A stretch of 64,000 bases of DNA from Sphagnum magellanicum (GCA_021904315.1 CM038919.1:9610001-9674000); one strand, 5' to 3'. Numbered from the stretch's first letter, positions 11,723 through 23,800 are shown. The notes: generated from the letters alone by a model not told the origin. A program made the numbers and translations.

Positions 11723-12360
11723 TTGAAGTTAATAATAATGGAAACACCTTCATTAAATCTTATTGATTCACCATTTCAACATGTATTGCATTCATATGGC
11801 CTTCATTTAATTTTAACATACAAATATGAAATAGACAATTATCTTTTTGATTCTATATCTTATTTATTAGATAATCATTTATCATCTCTTGAATTGAGGC
11901 AAAATAACATGGCACATTTAAATCAATGTTTATTATTGAATACAAAAAAAAACTCAACAATGTCATATTCAAGAATTAAATCCAAGTTTTTATTTTGATT
12001 TGCATCAAGGCATGGTCACAAATGAACGTCAATATGTGACCAAAATGACATTAAGTGTTAATATGGAAAGTTTGTGGGGAAATTTCACTACAATATATTG
12101 GATAATTGAATATCTACAGAGGCCAATTTACTTTTGGAATAAAATATCAAAATGCATTATGTTGTAATGTGGCATGGATTTTCAATTTATCCCTTTACAA
12201 ATAGCATATGTGTTTTCAACATTTTGAACTAATTCAATATGTTAATGGTCTATCTAGGTTTTCGCTTATTTTTCAAGTTCTTGATTCCAAAGTTAATATA
12301 GATTTAAATGATTTTTCATCTTTTTCAGAATCAATGATGTAACAACCTCCTATTCAATTA
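11723..12360 (+). pseudogene. OTU-like cysteine protease domain (Helentron)
   Basis: The frame from 11,723 contains DNYLFDSISYLLDNHLSSLE, which corresponds to the OTU catalytic motif DGNCLFDSIS. The nucleophile Cys is Tyr here (TAT at 11,840-11,842) and the Gly is missing, so the site is dead. After a frameshift near 12,000 the reading continues as NERQYVTKMTLSVN, then EYLQRPIYFWNKISK, the usual OTU middle segment, and FQHFELIQYVNGLS, matching the catalytic-His motif (HFEPI). Cys and His motifs in the right order and spacing make the assignment fairly firm. OTU domains are characteristic of Helentron polyproteins; their function in transposition is unknown. Confidence 0.6.
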
Positions 12361-12366
12361 TCACAA

Positions 12367-13150
12367 TTGATTACATGTTTTTATTGGAATGAAAAATATG
12401 AATTTGCATTATCAGATATTTTGAAAAAAAATTGGGATTCACCATTGGAGTATGTTGTTTCATTGTTCGACATTTCTTGTAATACGAATATTATTATAAA
12501 CAAATTAGAAATTATATTCAATATTTACAAAAGATTTGAAAACAACACAAATGTTTGTGTCAATGAGATTTTGTTTAATCCTTTCGTTTCAATTCCCTTT
12601 ATCAAAGTTTGAAAAAATCCCAAAATTCAAATTGAATACTTTCATCTAATTGTTGAACCTAATGTAACATTATATATATAACCAAATCTAACTTATTACA
12701 CAAAAACAGTTAAATTCATCAATATGTTTTCAAATATAAAACAAACAAGATCACAAATTATGAAACACATGAAATTTATATATACTAAAAAATCATAAGA
12801 AAATTTCATAAATGACAAAGTTCAATCATCATATGTTCAATGCACTTTTTAAAAAATTTAAAAACCAATTTTCACACAACAATTTCTTGTTAAATATGAT
12901 CAATCAAATAAAATAGAACATAATATTAATATAAAGGAAAATACACATAATTCAATATACATTGACATTTATAATAAACAAATCCAAGGTGTTCCCATAA
13001 TTCCATGTTTTAGTTTTGAAAGGTTATGTTTTCTAAAATAATTTAAATGTTTTTCAAATCAATTGTCAAAATAACATTCTAAATACTTTCAAATTCAAAT
13101 AGAAGCTAGTTAGACATCATACACATTTACATGTTTTTTACATAATATTA
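12367..13150 (+). pseudogene. Linker region of Helentron polyprotein
   Basis: Directly after the OTU motif the frame 12,367-12,612 reads SDILKKNWDSPLEYVVSLFD and NEILFNPFVSIPFIKV without stops. Downstream to 13,150 coding-like character persists with several stops (for example NINIKENTHNSIYIDIYNK). I do not recognise a named domain; position argues it is polyprotein sequence between the OTU and DUF6570 regions. Confidence 0.35.
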
Positions 13151-13990
13151 ATGAAAATAAAGCACCCTTATATCAAGTACCAAATAAATTTTTTTGAAAA
13201 CAAAATTATTCCATCAATCCAAAAATTAACACAATTAAAAAAATGTCTTATTTCACCATGTCTTGCTTTTGCTCAAATTTATAAACTCCAAGGGTATGGG
13301 CAATATAAGATGCATGGTAATGTTATAATGTTTTTGCAAATGTGTATCAAATTTAATCAATACTACCACGTTTACCACATGATGATGCAACAATAGATGT
13401 GTTTTTTAAAAGATGTCTTGAATACAAATCACCCTGTTTGTCAAGAAATGTTGTCCAAATATGGTGATGATCACTTTACGAAATTTAATTCAAACACCAT
13501 TATACAAAGATTTGAATGTTAGCATTCATCATCAATGGGCAAGTTTGTTTGCTTTGCATATGAATTCAAAATTTCAAATTCTCATTTATAATAATGGATC
13601 ATTTGAGAACTTTGATTCTAAAAATGAAGAAATACATTATACACCAAAAACTTCAATGATACATAATTTTTAAATCCTCCAAAAATAATAAATTATGAAA
13701 ATACTATATATTCTATTGCCCCAAGTCAAGATTTTCACCTTTTAGGTTTATTTAAACATTCAAAAGAATTAAACTTTCCAACATTGTTGTATGGGCAACC
13801 TTGATAATTTTCTAAAGGTTTTTCATATAAAAAAATAGCTTAATGGGAATTATTTCATAAATTTGCAATTTTTTCAACAAATATTTTTAGCCTTTTTTTT
13901 TAAGTTGCTAAAGTTTCCATCCAAAAGGTCATAAGTTCTAGTTAGATGCAAATACAAAAATGAAAACTATGTGGTAGAACTTTAAAATCT
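13151..13990 (+). pseudogene. DUF6570 / Helitron-like-N region
   Basis: The frame at 13,151 gives SPCLAFAQIYKLQGYGQYKM then HGNVI, the signature ...YKL.G.GQY..HGNVIN... of DUF6570, the domain before the helicase region in Helitron/Helentron proteins. After shifts, ILPRLPHDDATI and later IAPSQDFHLLGLFKHSKELN with FPTL follow; the latter matches the conserved SQDFHPLGLF-K..EELNFPTL.YG segment that begins the Helitron-like-N domain. The last recognisable piece is QKVISSS*MQIQK then LCGRTLKSYQV at about 13,920-14,000. The sequence then jumps straight into helicase-like residues, so the Rep nuclease core is missing. Confidence 0.55.
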
Positions 13991-14009
13991 TATCAAGTAC
14001 GAAATAAAT

Positions 14010-15330
14010 CAAATTTACATTGAAACTTGTAATTCAAGGATTAATACAATCATACAATTGAAACATATCTTTTAACTTAACAAAAACCAAGGTTTTACTT
14101 ATGGCATCAATAGGTAAAATTACTTTCAATATTGATGGTTTAACAATACATTCAACATTGAACATACATGTTCAACAAATCCTTATTTAGTTTACCAAAC
14201 TTATCATTAGATTCATTAAATAGGTTTAGATGTTGATATGAACAATTACAACTTGTTGTGATAGATGAAATATCACTTGTTGGTGTTATAATGTTTATTA
14301 TTATAGATAATAGACTAAGATCCATAAAACACATTCAAATTTATTTTTTGGTGGTGTTGATGTTATCATGATAGGTGATTTCCCTCAAGCACCCCATGTG
14401 AAAGATAGTTGGATCTTTCAAAATATCAAAGATAATGTTAATGCATTAGCACCAAATTTTTGGTAAACATATAGCTAATGTTATGAACTAAATAAAGTTA
14501 TGAAACAATTTGATATGGTTTTTATACAAACTTTGAACAAATTTTATATTCCAAAAATACAAAGGATATTGAATTTATAAATTCAATTTGTAATCGACAA
14601 TCACGCCACAATTTTACTATTATGTATTTATTTTATACAAATAAACTTGTGCAAAAACACAATGAAAATGTGTTCACCAACACATTAGGTCCCACATTTT
14701 ATTTTCAAAGCAATGAATATCAACATCAATCATGCCCACCATTTTACAAACTTTCAAATAATTTGAATAAAACTATAGGTTTGCATTCTACAATTAATAC
14801 ATAAATGTATATGTTTGTTGAATTATGTGCTGGTAACTATGCAACATCTAATGGTCTTGTGAATGGAGTTGATGACATTTTTCAAACATCAACAACATAT
14901 TGTGAAAAAATCATTATACGAATAATGTTTCAAAATTTCAAAATTAAAAAATTAATAAGAAAAAATATAATCATTATTACGACAACAACATTGATTCAAA
15001 ATGGACACTAATTGAACCTATCATCAAAGATATAAGAGTTAGTGAATCCCAATCATTTATTATAACAAAGATTCAATTTCCAATTCAACTTATAATAGCA
15101 AAAACCATTCATTGTTCTCAAGGATTATCACTAGATGAATTGGTTTTTGATCCCACTAACGTTAAAAAACATGGGTTAACATATACAACATTATCTAACA
15201 TTCAAATAAAACAAAAATTATTTTTGTTAGCCCTCCTCCAACATGAATTTTTTTATGTGGATCTAAGAGTACATGTAAAAATCAATAGATTGAAAACAAT
15301 TGCAACTTGGATACCATTAATTCTTTAATT
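14010..15330 (+). pseudogene. PIF1-family DNA helicase domain (Helentron)
   Basis: Several PIF1 motifs appear in order. Around 14,025-14,145 a degenerate Walker A region is followed by KTKVLLMASIGKITFNIDGL (motif Ia). Walker B is intact as VIDEIS (14,258-14,275). Motif III is GDFPQAP (near 14,374) within GGVDVIMIGDFPQAP. Then come NALAPNFW, ELNKVMKQFDMVFIQTLNKF, LFYTNKLVQKHNENVF, VELCAGNYATSNGLVNGVDD and, near 15,100, KTIHCSQGLSLDELVFDPTN, the C-terminal TIHxSQG motif, and finally NVKKHGLTYTTLSNI. This 5'-3' helicase would unwind donor DNA during rolling-circle transposition. Multiple stops and shifts break the gene, and its N-terminal part abuts the deletion. Confidence 0.75.
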
Positions 15331-15339
15331 TAAAAACTT

Positions 15340-16046
15340 ACATAATTCTTATGTAATTATCCAAGCCTTGAATACAACTTCTTTATACCAACATTACGAA
15401 AACATCAATCATGATCATAACCTTCAAATGTTTCATATCTTATGTTTTATAGAAACAAAAATACATGATGCATCAACAGATGTGCACAAATTTATAAATT
15501 CATCAAAATATTGATATATTTCAATCCATGATGGTCATGCATTAATGATGATGTATGACATACACATGCATTTAAATTCTTTCAATACAATAACTAATGA
15601 TGGTTCAAAATTTATAACAACTTTTAATATTAATAGACGGAAAACAATATATTATATATATATATGTGTGTATAGAGTTCATTCATGTTCAATTTCTACA
15701 TTCATGAACAATCTTGAAACTATAATTCAAAAATCTCTTGAACATTGTCCAATCATCATTATGGGGGATTTTAATATTGACATTCTAAAAAACAAAACCA
15801 AAAAATAAACAAAAACTATTATATTTCATGGATAAATTCCAATTAAAATCACAATTTAATGAAAGCACCACAAAAGCTAGATTTCAATTAGACCATATAT
15901 GGATAAATGTCCATGGAAATGAATGCAAATATGGTGTAACAAAAGCATGTTGGTCAGATTTTCACAAACTAATTTATATTGCATTCAAATTACCAAACAC
16001 ACTTCTAATGTATAACAAAAAACCATTACTATTTCCATTTATTTAA
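15340..16046 (+). pseudogene. EEP-type endonuclease domain fused to the helicase (Helentron)
   Basis: Directly after the helicase the translation yields the endonuclease/exonuclease/phosphatase fold: CFIETKIHDAST with the metal-binding Glu (about 15,450), HCPIIIMGDFNIDILKNK with the invariant GDFN (about 15,760-15,786), then QLDHIWINVHGNE and WSDFHKLIYIAF, corresponding to the terminal SDH motif. The last part is split by a stop and shift at about 15,805-15,830. An EEP domain at the helicase C-terminus distinguishes Helentrons from canonical Helitrons; it is presumed to nick DNA. The reading ends at a TAA at 16,044-16,046. Confidence 0.7.
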
Positions 16047-16060
16047 AGTGTAGCAATTGT

Positions 16061-17920
16061 TTAAATATGCATGTAAATGATACATTTTTCACCTAATTAA
16101 TTATTCCCAAAATGTTGGCACCTTGTGGCTCAAATTTGCATTTTTACATTTTTTTCATGGACCATGTGCAAAAACAAATCGTAAATATCAATACCAAGAC
16201 AAATTTTTTTTTGAATGATTTTTCTATCCACATGTACACCCATCAAACAGCATATCAACACACCTTTCATGGAAAACCTAAACCCAAAATGTGACCAAAA
16301 AAAGAAAAAAAAAGCTAAAAACTTCAAAATGAAAATGAAACAAAAAAAATAAAAAAATCTTTCCATGTAAATTATATCCATTCAATATTGATGTTTATTT
16401 CAAACATTGTAATATCTCATCCACATTGTTAGAAATTGTCTACATTATCCAAATTTGAAAAACTTAGATTTTCTTAAACAATATAATTAATCACAACTTT
16501 ACATTGAATTGTATGGTTAAAAAGAAGACAATGGAACTACGGTTTCAATTTCTAAACATGTACAATGAATTCTAAGATGGTCAGAAAAATTTATTTTTTA
16601 ATACAAATGTGAAAAAAATAATTTATGATCTTTCATAAAACCAACAAACTTTTATCCAATATAACTTGAGTTCATAGTAGAACATTAAACCTTATTTTCA
16701 AGACAGAATCTTTTGTGCCAAAGCCACTTGTTTTAATTGTTTTGAATTTTGACAATTGAAAACCCCCAAAGCTCAATTTAGTTGCCATGGGGGCTATTCC
16801 TTATAAGAATCATTTTTCTTAAAACACTACTTGGAATCAAACAATACTTAAATGATCATCTTCATTAGGAATCGATTGATAATGCATGAACTCATGATAA
16901 TGTTTCTAGGTTCTTGTATTTGTTCCCATGTTCTTAGTTGCCAAGTAATTCGTGAACAATATCAAGTGTGAAAAATCAGATGTAAAACCAAATATTTATT
17001 TGTGCTAAAAGTTTTTCAACTTTTCAAAACCTATGGATTGAAGGGTTTTATTTACAAAAAACTATGATATATCCAAACTGGTGATCATCCACAAGAAGAT
17101 TTAGCCACATAGCCATGTAAACCAAATATGAAAATAAAAAAATTCAAGAATCTTTTTATATTTTGGCTATTTGTTAAAAAAAGTAGTTCTAAAAATTTGG
17201 TGAATGTTCATTTACAAATTTGAAAATCTAACTTTTTGCTAGATTCAAAACTAAAATTGAAACCGTGAAAAAACATTTTTGAATATAAGGTCAAGATATT
17301 TTGTAAGAAAGTTGAATTGTTTAGAAATGTTAAAAAAGTAAGTTAAACTTTATATTTAAATATTAATCTTAATTAATTGTTGAACTTTGTATCGATATAA
17401 ATCATTGTTTTAATTTGTCATAAAACTTTATATGTATTCAATTTCTAATATTGAAGAGCATGTAATATTTACATAGAACTGGATTCAATTTTTAAATTGG
17501 GCCTAAAGATTCTTGGATTTGAAAACATGTGCTAAAACACGAACTAAAAGATTTAGAAATTGGAAGAGCTGGGCTCAAATGCCCACCCCTAGAATCTCTG
17601 AATAAACTTTTTAACTTTAAAATTAAAATAGACAATTCCATTAGAAAGGAAGAATCACACAACACTGGCTAAACACTGGCTAATACCTCTTCCTCAGAAC
17701 ATGGGTACCTATTGAGTCAACAAGCAACGACAAATGCATTTAGAAAAGCAATTGCATGATAGAGTTAGAATATGAGTGTTTTTCTTTTGCAATAATTCTG
17801 TACTATGGCAATGATAAAAGAAAATGTGGTGATTTTTAACCCAATGTTTTTCCTTATCAATATGATAAGTTTGGACCATTTTTGGTAAACTTACAATCAT
17901 CCACAAGAGGAATGAACCAA
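16061..17920. other. AT-rich spacer after the Helentron relic
   Basis: This stretch may include the transposon's 3' untranslated end, but I cannot point to a terminal hairpin. Near 17,657 two copies of AACACTGGCTAA resemble hAT right ends but have no visible partner. The segment 17,075-17,160 is a weak copy of a repeat found near 18,600. No gene seen. Confidence 0.4.
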
Positions 17921-18150
17921 ATTTGACTAGAGATCAGTCAAGAAAGTAGTTAATTTTGGGAATCCCACTTTGTTTTGTTTTGACGACCTCTTGAAATGTA
18001 TTATCTAAATATGGCAACTTCAAACTATTTTCCTCAAAAATATGGCGACTTTGCCACTTTTTTCCAAAAATAATCCTTTGTCCCCCTTTTCTAACAAGAT
18101 TTTTTTTTGGTCATCACACAAGACAATTTTGCCACAAAAGAAAATAGTGT
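17921..18150 (+). repeat. Dispersed repeat family B, copy 1
   Basis: Sequence beginning GACTAGAGATCAGTCAAGAA, followed by ATCCCACTTTGTTTTG and a stretch containing AAATATGGCGACTTTGCCA, is a diverged copy of 49,973-50,200 in the same orientation. Similarity is clear by eye over about 150 bp and weaker beyond. Family unknown; no terminal structure seen. Confidence 0.55.
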
Positions 18151-18599
18151 TGGCAAGTTGTAACTCCATTTGCTTTATTTGTCAACAAAAAACAAGTTGG
18201 AACTTTCCACCCATCATCCATGATGAAAGATAATTCACATTCATAGTTGTAGCCAATGTTTTTATTTTCTGTGTCGAGTTTTCATGACTTAGTGACCAAA
18301 AAAAAGGGCTGGCAAATCCAACAAAGGGCTTTTTGAGAATTTTTTTTAAAACATCGCCATATCTTCAAAAAAAAAAATTAAAAATTTGTCAGATTTATAT
18401 AGTGTGTTCCTGTAGGTTGCCAAAATTAGGCAGGATTCCAAAAAAGATCTATTAGTCCACCAAGACAATCGCCATTTACTGCTAATTAATGCTGATGATC
18501 CTAGCTAGTGCACCACAACTTGAGGAATTTGGAAAAAAAAAAAAAAAAAACCCTGGTTACAACAGTGTTTTTTTAAAAGAGTTTTTATTAGTAGCCAAA

Positions 18600-18725
18600 G
18601 TGGTTATCATCCATAGGAAGATGCAGAAAACGCGGCAACAGGAAAATTTAGCCAAATTTGGATATTAACTAGAAATAAAATACAAATATTTATCATCCTT
18701 TAATAGTTTTTGCTACACAATGAAA
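18600..18725 (+). repeat. Dispersed repeat family C, copy 1
   Basis: TTATCATCCATAGGAAGATG followed by TTTAGCCAAATTTGGATATT and AACTAGAAATAAAATAC. An inverted copy lies at about 59,890-60,020 (TTTGGTTAATAGCCAAATTT on the plus strand there), and shorter related pieces lie near 17,077 and 42,098. Probably a fragment of an old transposon. Confidence 0.45.
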
Positions 18726-19289
18726 ATAAAATTTAAGAATCTGGCGATTTTTCCTTTTTTTTTTGGCGATTGAAAACCTTCAAAATCAATTGTTTTTTAA
18801 AGTTTTAATGTTTAATTTCGCCAATTTTTCTGATAAAACGCTGTTCTGTAGCAACAAGGAGGAATCGGTACAAAGATGGCATTTGAAGAACTTTGTCAAT
18901 GTTTTCGAAAAAAAAACTTGTCAAGAAGCAATAATTCTCATTGGTAGGGTAGACATGGTGGTCTACCAACATTCATCTTATTGACTATGTTATTCTGCTT
19001 GTCAATGTCATACCATCAGTAGTGTCTGCATGTTTCTTATTCTAGCTGTAATCACTTATACATAACAAGAACAAATTTAGCATCTCACCAGACATCATGC
19101 ACCACACACATGTAGTCATTAGCTTCTGAGGTGTCAATGTTTTCAACATTATCGTCTCCTCCTCCTTCTACTTAGACATGGATTACATCATTAGATATCA
19201 TTGATGATTTCCATCTTGGTTTACCATGTCCCCACTCATACCATCATATTCCTTATGTTCTTTCAATCAAGGTTCAACATACTTTGCAC
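18726..19289. other. Spacer; complexity rises from about 19,000
   Basis: No gene recognised. From about 19,000 the base composition becomes noticeably less AT-rich and stays so to about 27,500. The 5' part of the non-LTR element below may begin here: a reading near 19,300 (TTWHAFLLFHMVRP) vaguely resembles the N-terminal region of such elements. Confidence 0.3.
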
Positions 19290-20840
19290 ATCCCTTTAGC
19301 TCGGTTAGTTGTCAATCCATCCAACATAACAACTTGGCATGCATTTTTGCTCTTCCACATGGTTAGACCAGTCTATATCATTGCTTCCAAGTTTTCTTGC
19401 ACCTAAGTTTAGTTTTTGTATTCTAGGTGCTCTAATGGGTTCTTTGCCATTTGTGAAGTGCTTCGTATCAAAGGCATTCTAAAAGGACCTCAGCATAATC
19501 ATGAGCCTTTTTATGTTTGCAAACCTTTAAGTAGCTTTTATAATGCTTTCACTTTGTTATGCCCAATAGCTAGGCTACTTACAGTGTATTGTATTTCCAT
19601 CACCAGGTATCTTGCAATGTTATACTGAATTTGATGTTCGTACCATAGTTATGTTGGAAAAGCTAATAGGGTCAAAATCCTTTGGCACCATAATGAGCCA
19701 TTTGGTTTGTCGTTAGGTCATTCTTCCAACTTCTTGAAGGGGGTTAGGCCTTCCCTTAATGGTCCGATATGCTACCCCCGCCTTCTTAGAATATTGGGCT
19801 TTGATCAATCCTACACTAATCTTTTGTTTCCAACAAGATGATCACCTTATTCTTCTTGATGCGATGGCATATGTAGAGACCGGTACTTATCCCTTCCAAA
19901 TAGCATTATGGGATACCTGTGCGATGTTACCTAAGGTCGTCCGATCACATGTCTTGCCTTTTGAGAATATAGTGGTACAATCCTATTCTCAAATGAAGTC
20001 TTCCTTGAAGGAACAACTGCATGAGCAAGAATTTATTTCGCTTCTAGCAAATGCTCCTTCGAACATTGTGTGAACACATTTCTGCTCATATGTAGGTCCG
20101 ACAATAGGGGCTTGGTTATTAGTTCATCCTAACACCCCTTCATTTCATTTGTCCTCCACCCATTTTATTACAATACTTTGTATTTGCCTTAGTATACCAC
20201 ATCATACAGTCCCACATGTTTCACAATGTAAGTGTGGTCATACCATCAATGATTTGGGTATCCATTCGCTACATTGCATGTGTGGGAATGAATGCACTGC
20301 AGCCCATGATACGCCTTGAAATACTATTACAAGCATCACATCAAAAAGTAGAGCTCGAATACAGAGAGAGTTTTCCCATCTTTTCTCTTGCCATACACAA
20401 AGATAAATGGATATTGTCATCATTAGAAACAGTTTTCGAACATTGGTAGATGTTGTCATTGCTAATTTGACTCGTACAGATTTGGTGCAACATGCTACAA
20501 CAACAACACATGCATCAAGAGTTGTTGCTCAAGACGAGGTACGATCTTACACAGAGCGAACACCAAGAAATTGGTTTCATACCCCTTGCCATAGAGACTC
20601 ATGGTTGTCTCCATCCTCACTTTGATTCCTTTTTTACTTCTTATGTGCGTGCCAATATAGCTTGCCATCAACAGACCTCCTTGGTACCTTCGACGTTTAT
20701 ATCTTATTAGAAGCAATGAGTGTTGATAGCCCTCCAACATGTGCAAGTCATCACGATTTTTTAGCAGGTTGCCATGCTTAATCATAGTTCTTCATCTCTT
20801 CCACACATACCACTTAGTGCACCTCCATGACTAGCTGATT
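19290..20840 (+). mobile_element. Fragment of a non-LTR retrotransposon with restriction-like endonuclease
   Basis: Mixed-frame translation gives, in order, a C-terminal reverse-transcriptase-like stretch (GVRPSLNGP then YPRLLRILGF; CMLPKVVRSHVLPF-type sequence in the frame from 19,759), PTIGAWLLVHPNTPSFHLSS, a zinc knuckle CKCGHTINDLGIHSLHCMC at 20,227 with spacing C-x1-C-x9-H-x3-C, and a nuclease-like domain with MDIVIIRNSFRTLVDVVIAN (Asp-x12-Asp at 20,410 and 20,449), RSYTERTPRN and PLAIETHGCLHPHFDSFFTS. A CCHC knuckle directly before a (K/R)PD-x12-14-D/E nuclease is the layout of R2-type (RLE) non-LTR elements. The RT core with its catalytic Asp pair is not found, so the element is internally deleted or truncated; frames are broken by stops and shifts. 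Confidence 0.55.
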
Positions 20841-23800
20841 TGTGGTAGAGGATGCCCTTTTAACAGTACATCTACCACTTCATTACTACTGTCGTGATTG
20901 TCTTGGTTTTCCTTTCATGTGTTTACATTTGCTTAGATGTGCCTTGTACTTTTTGTGGATGGATTCCCGTCCTTGTTTATATATATATACAAGGTTATCT
21001 TTTGTTTTAACTTATTTCAAATGAAGCAACTTGTAAATTGCTGGCTGGAAACTTTGCTCCAGCAGAATTCTTTTAGGGTTGCAAAACTTTGTTAATTCTT
21101 CACACCAAATTGAACGATTTTTTCTTTCCTCCTTGCTCCGTGGTTCTAAATTCTTGCATGTGTCTGTGTGTAGATACTGTAGCTATTGCAAACAAAGAAT
21201 TGTGGTTTGCTGTCGGATGATATTGTATGGATCTTCTAGAGCTTCAAGTTTTGTGAATGCTATTGTCTTCTTAACATGGAGAAACATTGGGTTCCATTAT
21301 AACAAGAATGACATATCTACAAGTATGTTGCTACAGAAAATATGTCAGGCATTTCACTGGGACCAGGAGCAATGGGTTAAATCCCCCACAGTGATCCAAG
21401 CTGTGGCCACAAGTGCCTTCCTGCAATTCTCACAGCTGTTGAGGTGCAGGACAAACTAAGTCTTAGGAGAAGCTGGTAAGGGCTACATCCTTGAATATCA
21501 GTAATTGACAGGTCCTTGGCCAAAAAGCTCTCAACACCCAGGTTGCTTAGCCATGTCTCTGTACAGTCCATGCTGCATTCCTTCTGAGAATAAGATTGGT
21601 TTCTTTTGGCAACCCCCTTCTTTGCCCTTTGTATTAGACCTAATGGCGGGTTGTCCTTCACATTTCAAATCCTTTTGTGCATGATTGTGGTACTGTGGGA
21701 TTTGCAAATTCCTGAAGTCTCCAATCCTACTATTTCATTTGGAGTTTGTGCGGAAATCTGGATTATGGATCAAATCCACAAAGGTTGAGTACTACATAAT
21801 TGCGTATGCTGCAGTCTGTGAGCTTGCATGTGTGGAGAGAGCTACACACATGGTGGTATACACATGGTAGTCTATGAGCTTTATACAGTTTACAAGAAGT
21901 ATTGCATCTTGTGCACTGAATTGTAGGGCATAGTTCTTCTCTCTTGAGTGACATCCCTCTTAGAACATACAACAAGCCTGATTCAGGGTGGGTGCAATGG
22001 CACATGTGCCTGTGAGCTGGGCAACATTGGAGTGCATTAGCAAGATGTCCTCTGCACCTCAAGCAGGAAAGGAAAGATGCGTAAGAAACCATTTCTTCTT
22101 CTACTGGCAAATTGAGTGGAACATTGTCTCTAGTTTGATTTGCTGATTCAAGGCTATTGCTGGTGTTGCAGTGAAATTACTGATTAGATATTGTCATTCC
22201 AGATGGAGTGCCTTGACAGTCTTAGACTGCCTGGGAAAGGGTGTCTCAGTCACTTTGACTCAGGCCACTGGCTTTCATATACATCATTCCAGTTTCAGCT
22301 ACCTCTCATTGCCTTGAATCATCTCCACACACTCTGGTTTTCTTACTGTTGGTCTCATTTCAGTACCTGATGGACCATAGACTATCTGCTTGACATGGTA
22401 CAAGCTCCGATGATGCACAGGATTCAGATTACCTTGCTCCGAGGCACCAGAGAAACACCATAATTACAAGCCTTGCTTATAAGCTTTGTAGGTCATTGAA
22501 TGCAACTCTTTCTTTTATGCCCTTTGGTACCAGACACATTCAGGTTTGAGCTGTGAGTTGCATGTGTCAACATGTCTGTGTTTCCTTTGCGTATAGTGGC
22601 TTGGTGAACTAGCTGTGAGGTAGTGTCATCCATGTTTCATACACTGATTTTTCAGTGGGCTCCATAGTGCTGCTTTGTTTATGGAATAGAGTGGAATTTT
22701 ATGGGTATTGAACCTTACTGAGGAGCATTGCACAAATCACAGACTGGTGCACTTATTTTCGAATTGAGGCAACTGTAATGTTTCTACACACTGAATTTGC
22801 ACATCAGAGTGATACAATATGGCCTCACATCAATGTCTCTAGAAGATTGGACATGAAAATTAGTTGCCTTCATGACTATTCTGACACTTTGTGCTTGTAC
22901 ATTCCAATTACCCCTAACTCAATGTCCATGATCAGAGTCATTGGCAAATTTCAAATTTGATGAGAATAAAATTGCAAATCATTTGTAATCTGTATATAGA
23001 CACATTGCATGAAATATTCATTGCCAAGCCATATCAATCATTGGTCCTATAGAGGTCACTCTGCTTTTGTCATTCAAAATAGTTGTCAGTATTCATGGAG
23101 ATTCATTAGTGTTCACTCAAAAGATTCTGTATAAAAAGCACTTGCTGGATTTAGGTCTTTTGGGTTTCTGTTGATTTGGATGATATGGCAAATTTGGTCA
23201 GGAATGAATGGATGGCACAACAATTGCAATTACTGGATTTAAGTCTTGTGAGCTTCTGTCAATTGGATTGATATCGTATCAATCTGATAGGAAATTGATG
23301 TTTCACATTGTGACTTAGAGCAGATAGCAGGAGAATCTCAACAAATGGTAGTAAATACAGGCAAGTATTTTCTGTGAGATATACTTAGCAGACCTATCAT
23401 CTCATTGTAGAAGATATGCTATTGGTAATAGAGGCTGGTGTGTGTGCTTTCCTCCCCATAAAGATGGGTGTACAATTCACAAATATCTCTTCACTATTAC
23501 CCAATGCTTTGAGAGCTATGCAAGTCTTCGAAACCTTCATAGGATTTCTTGACTTCTACTCAGAGACAATCAACTTGACTGATAAAAGCTTGGAAAGGGA
23601 AGGAAGTAATCTGTAGGTCAAGCAGACATTGGAGAAGAATACAGCAACGAAAAGATTCCTGCTTTCAGGAGACAGTACATTTTTTGGATCAACATCTGCA
23701 TGAGTTTTCTTATGTGACTCACCTTACATAGGCACATCATTTATGGATTGTTAAATTTCCAGGTTATGTCCATTCTGGTACAAACTCCAGATGTTCCTCA

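Larger units (their letters stand above)
7480..16060 (+). mobile_element. Decayed Helentron/Helitron2-like rolling-circle transposon
   Basis: Over about 8.5 kb on the plus strand, ordered coding remnants match the repertoire of Helentron-type (Helitron2) elements: an RPA-like single-strand-binding gene, an OTU cysteine protease domain, a DUF6570/Helitron-like-N segment, a PIF1-family helicase and a C-terminal EEP (apurinic-like) endonuclease. Canonical plant Helitrons lack the OTU and EEP domains, which mark the Helentron branch. All frames carry stops and shifts, so the element is dead. Outer boundaries are estimates: I could not identify the terminal sequences or the 3' hairpin. The Rep HUH core expected between the Helitron-N segment and the helicase is absent, apparently by deletion near 14,000. 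Confidence 0.7.

Noticed and set aside
18562..18842. Possible small hAT element starting CAGTGTTTTTTT at 18,562
   Set aside because: The best opposite end (AAACGCTG at 18,835) has unrelated flanks, and the left motif could be chance in a T-rich run.
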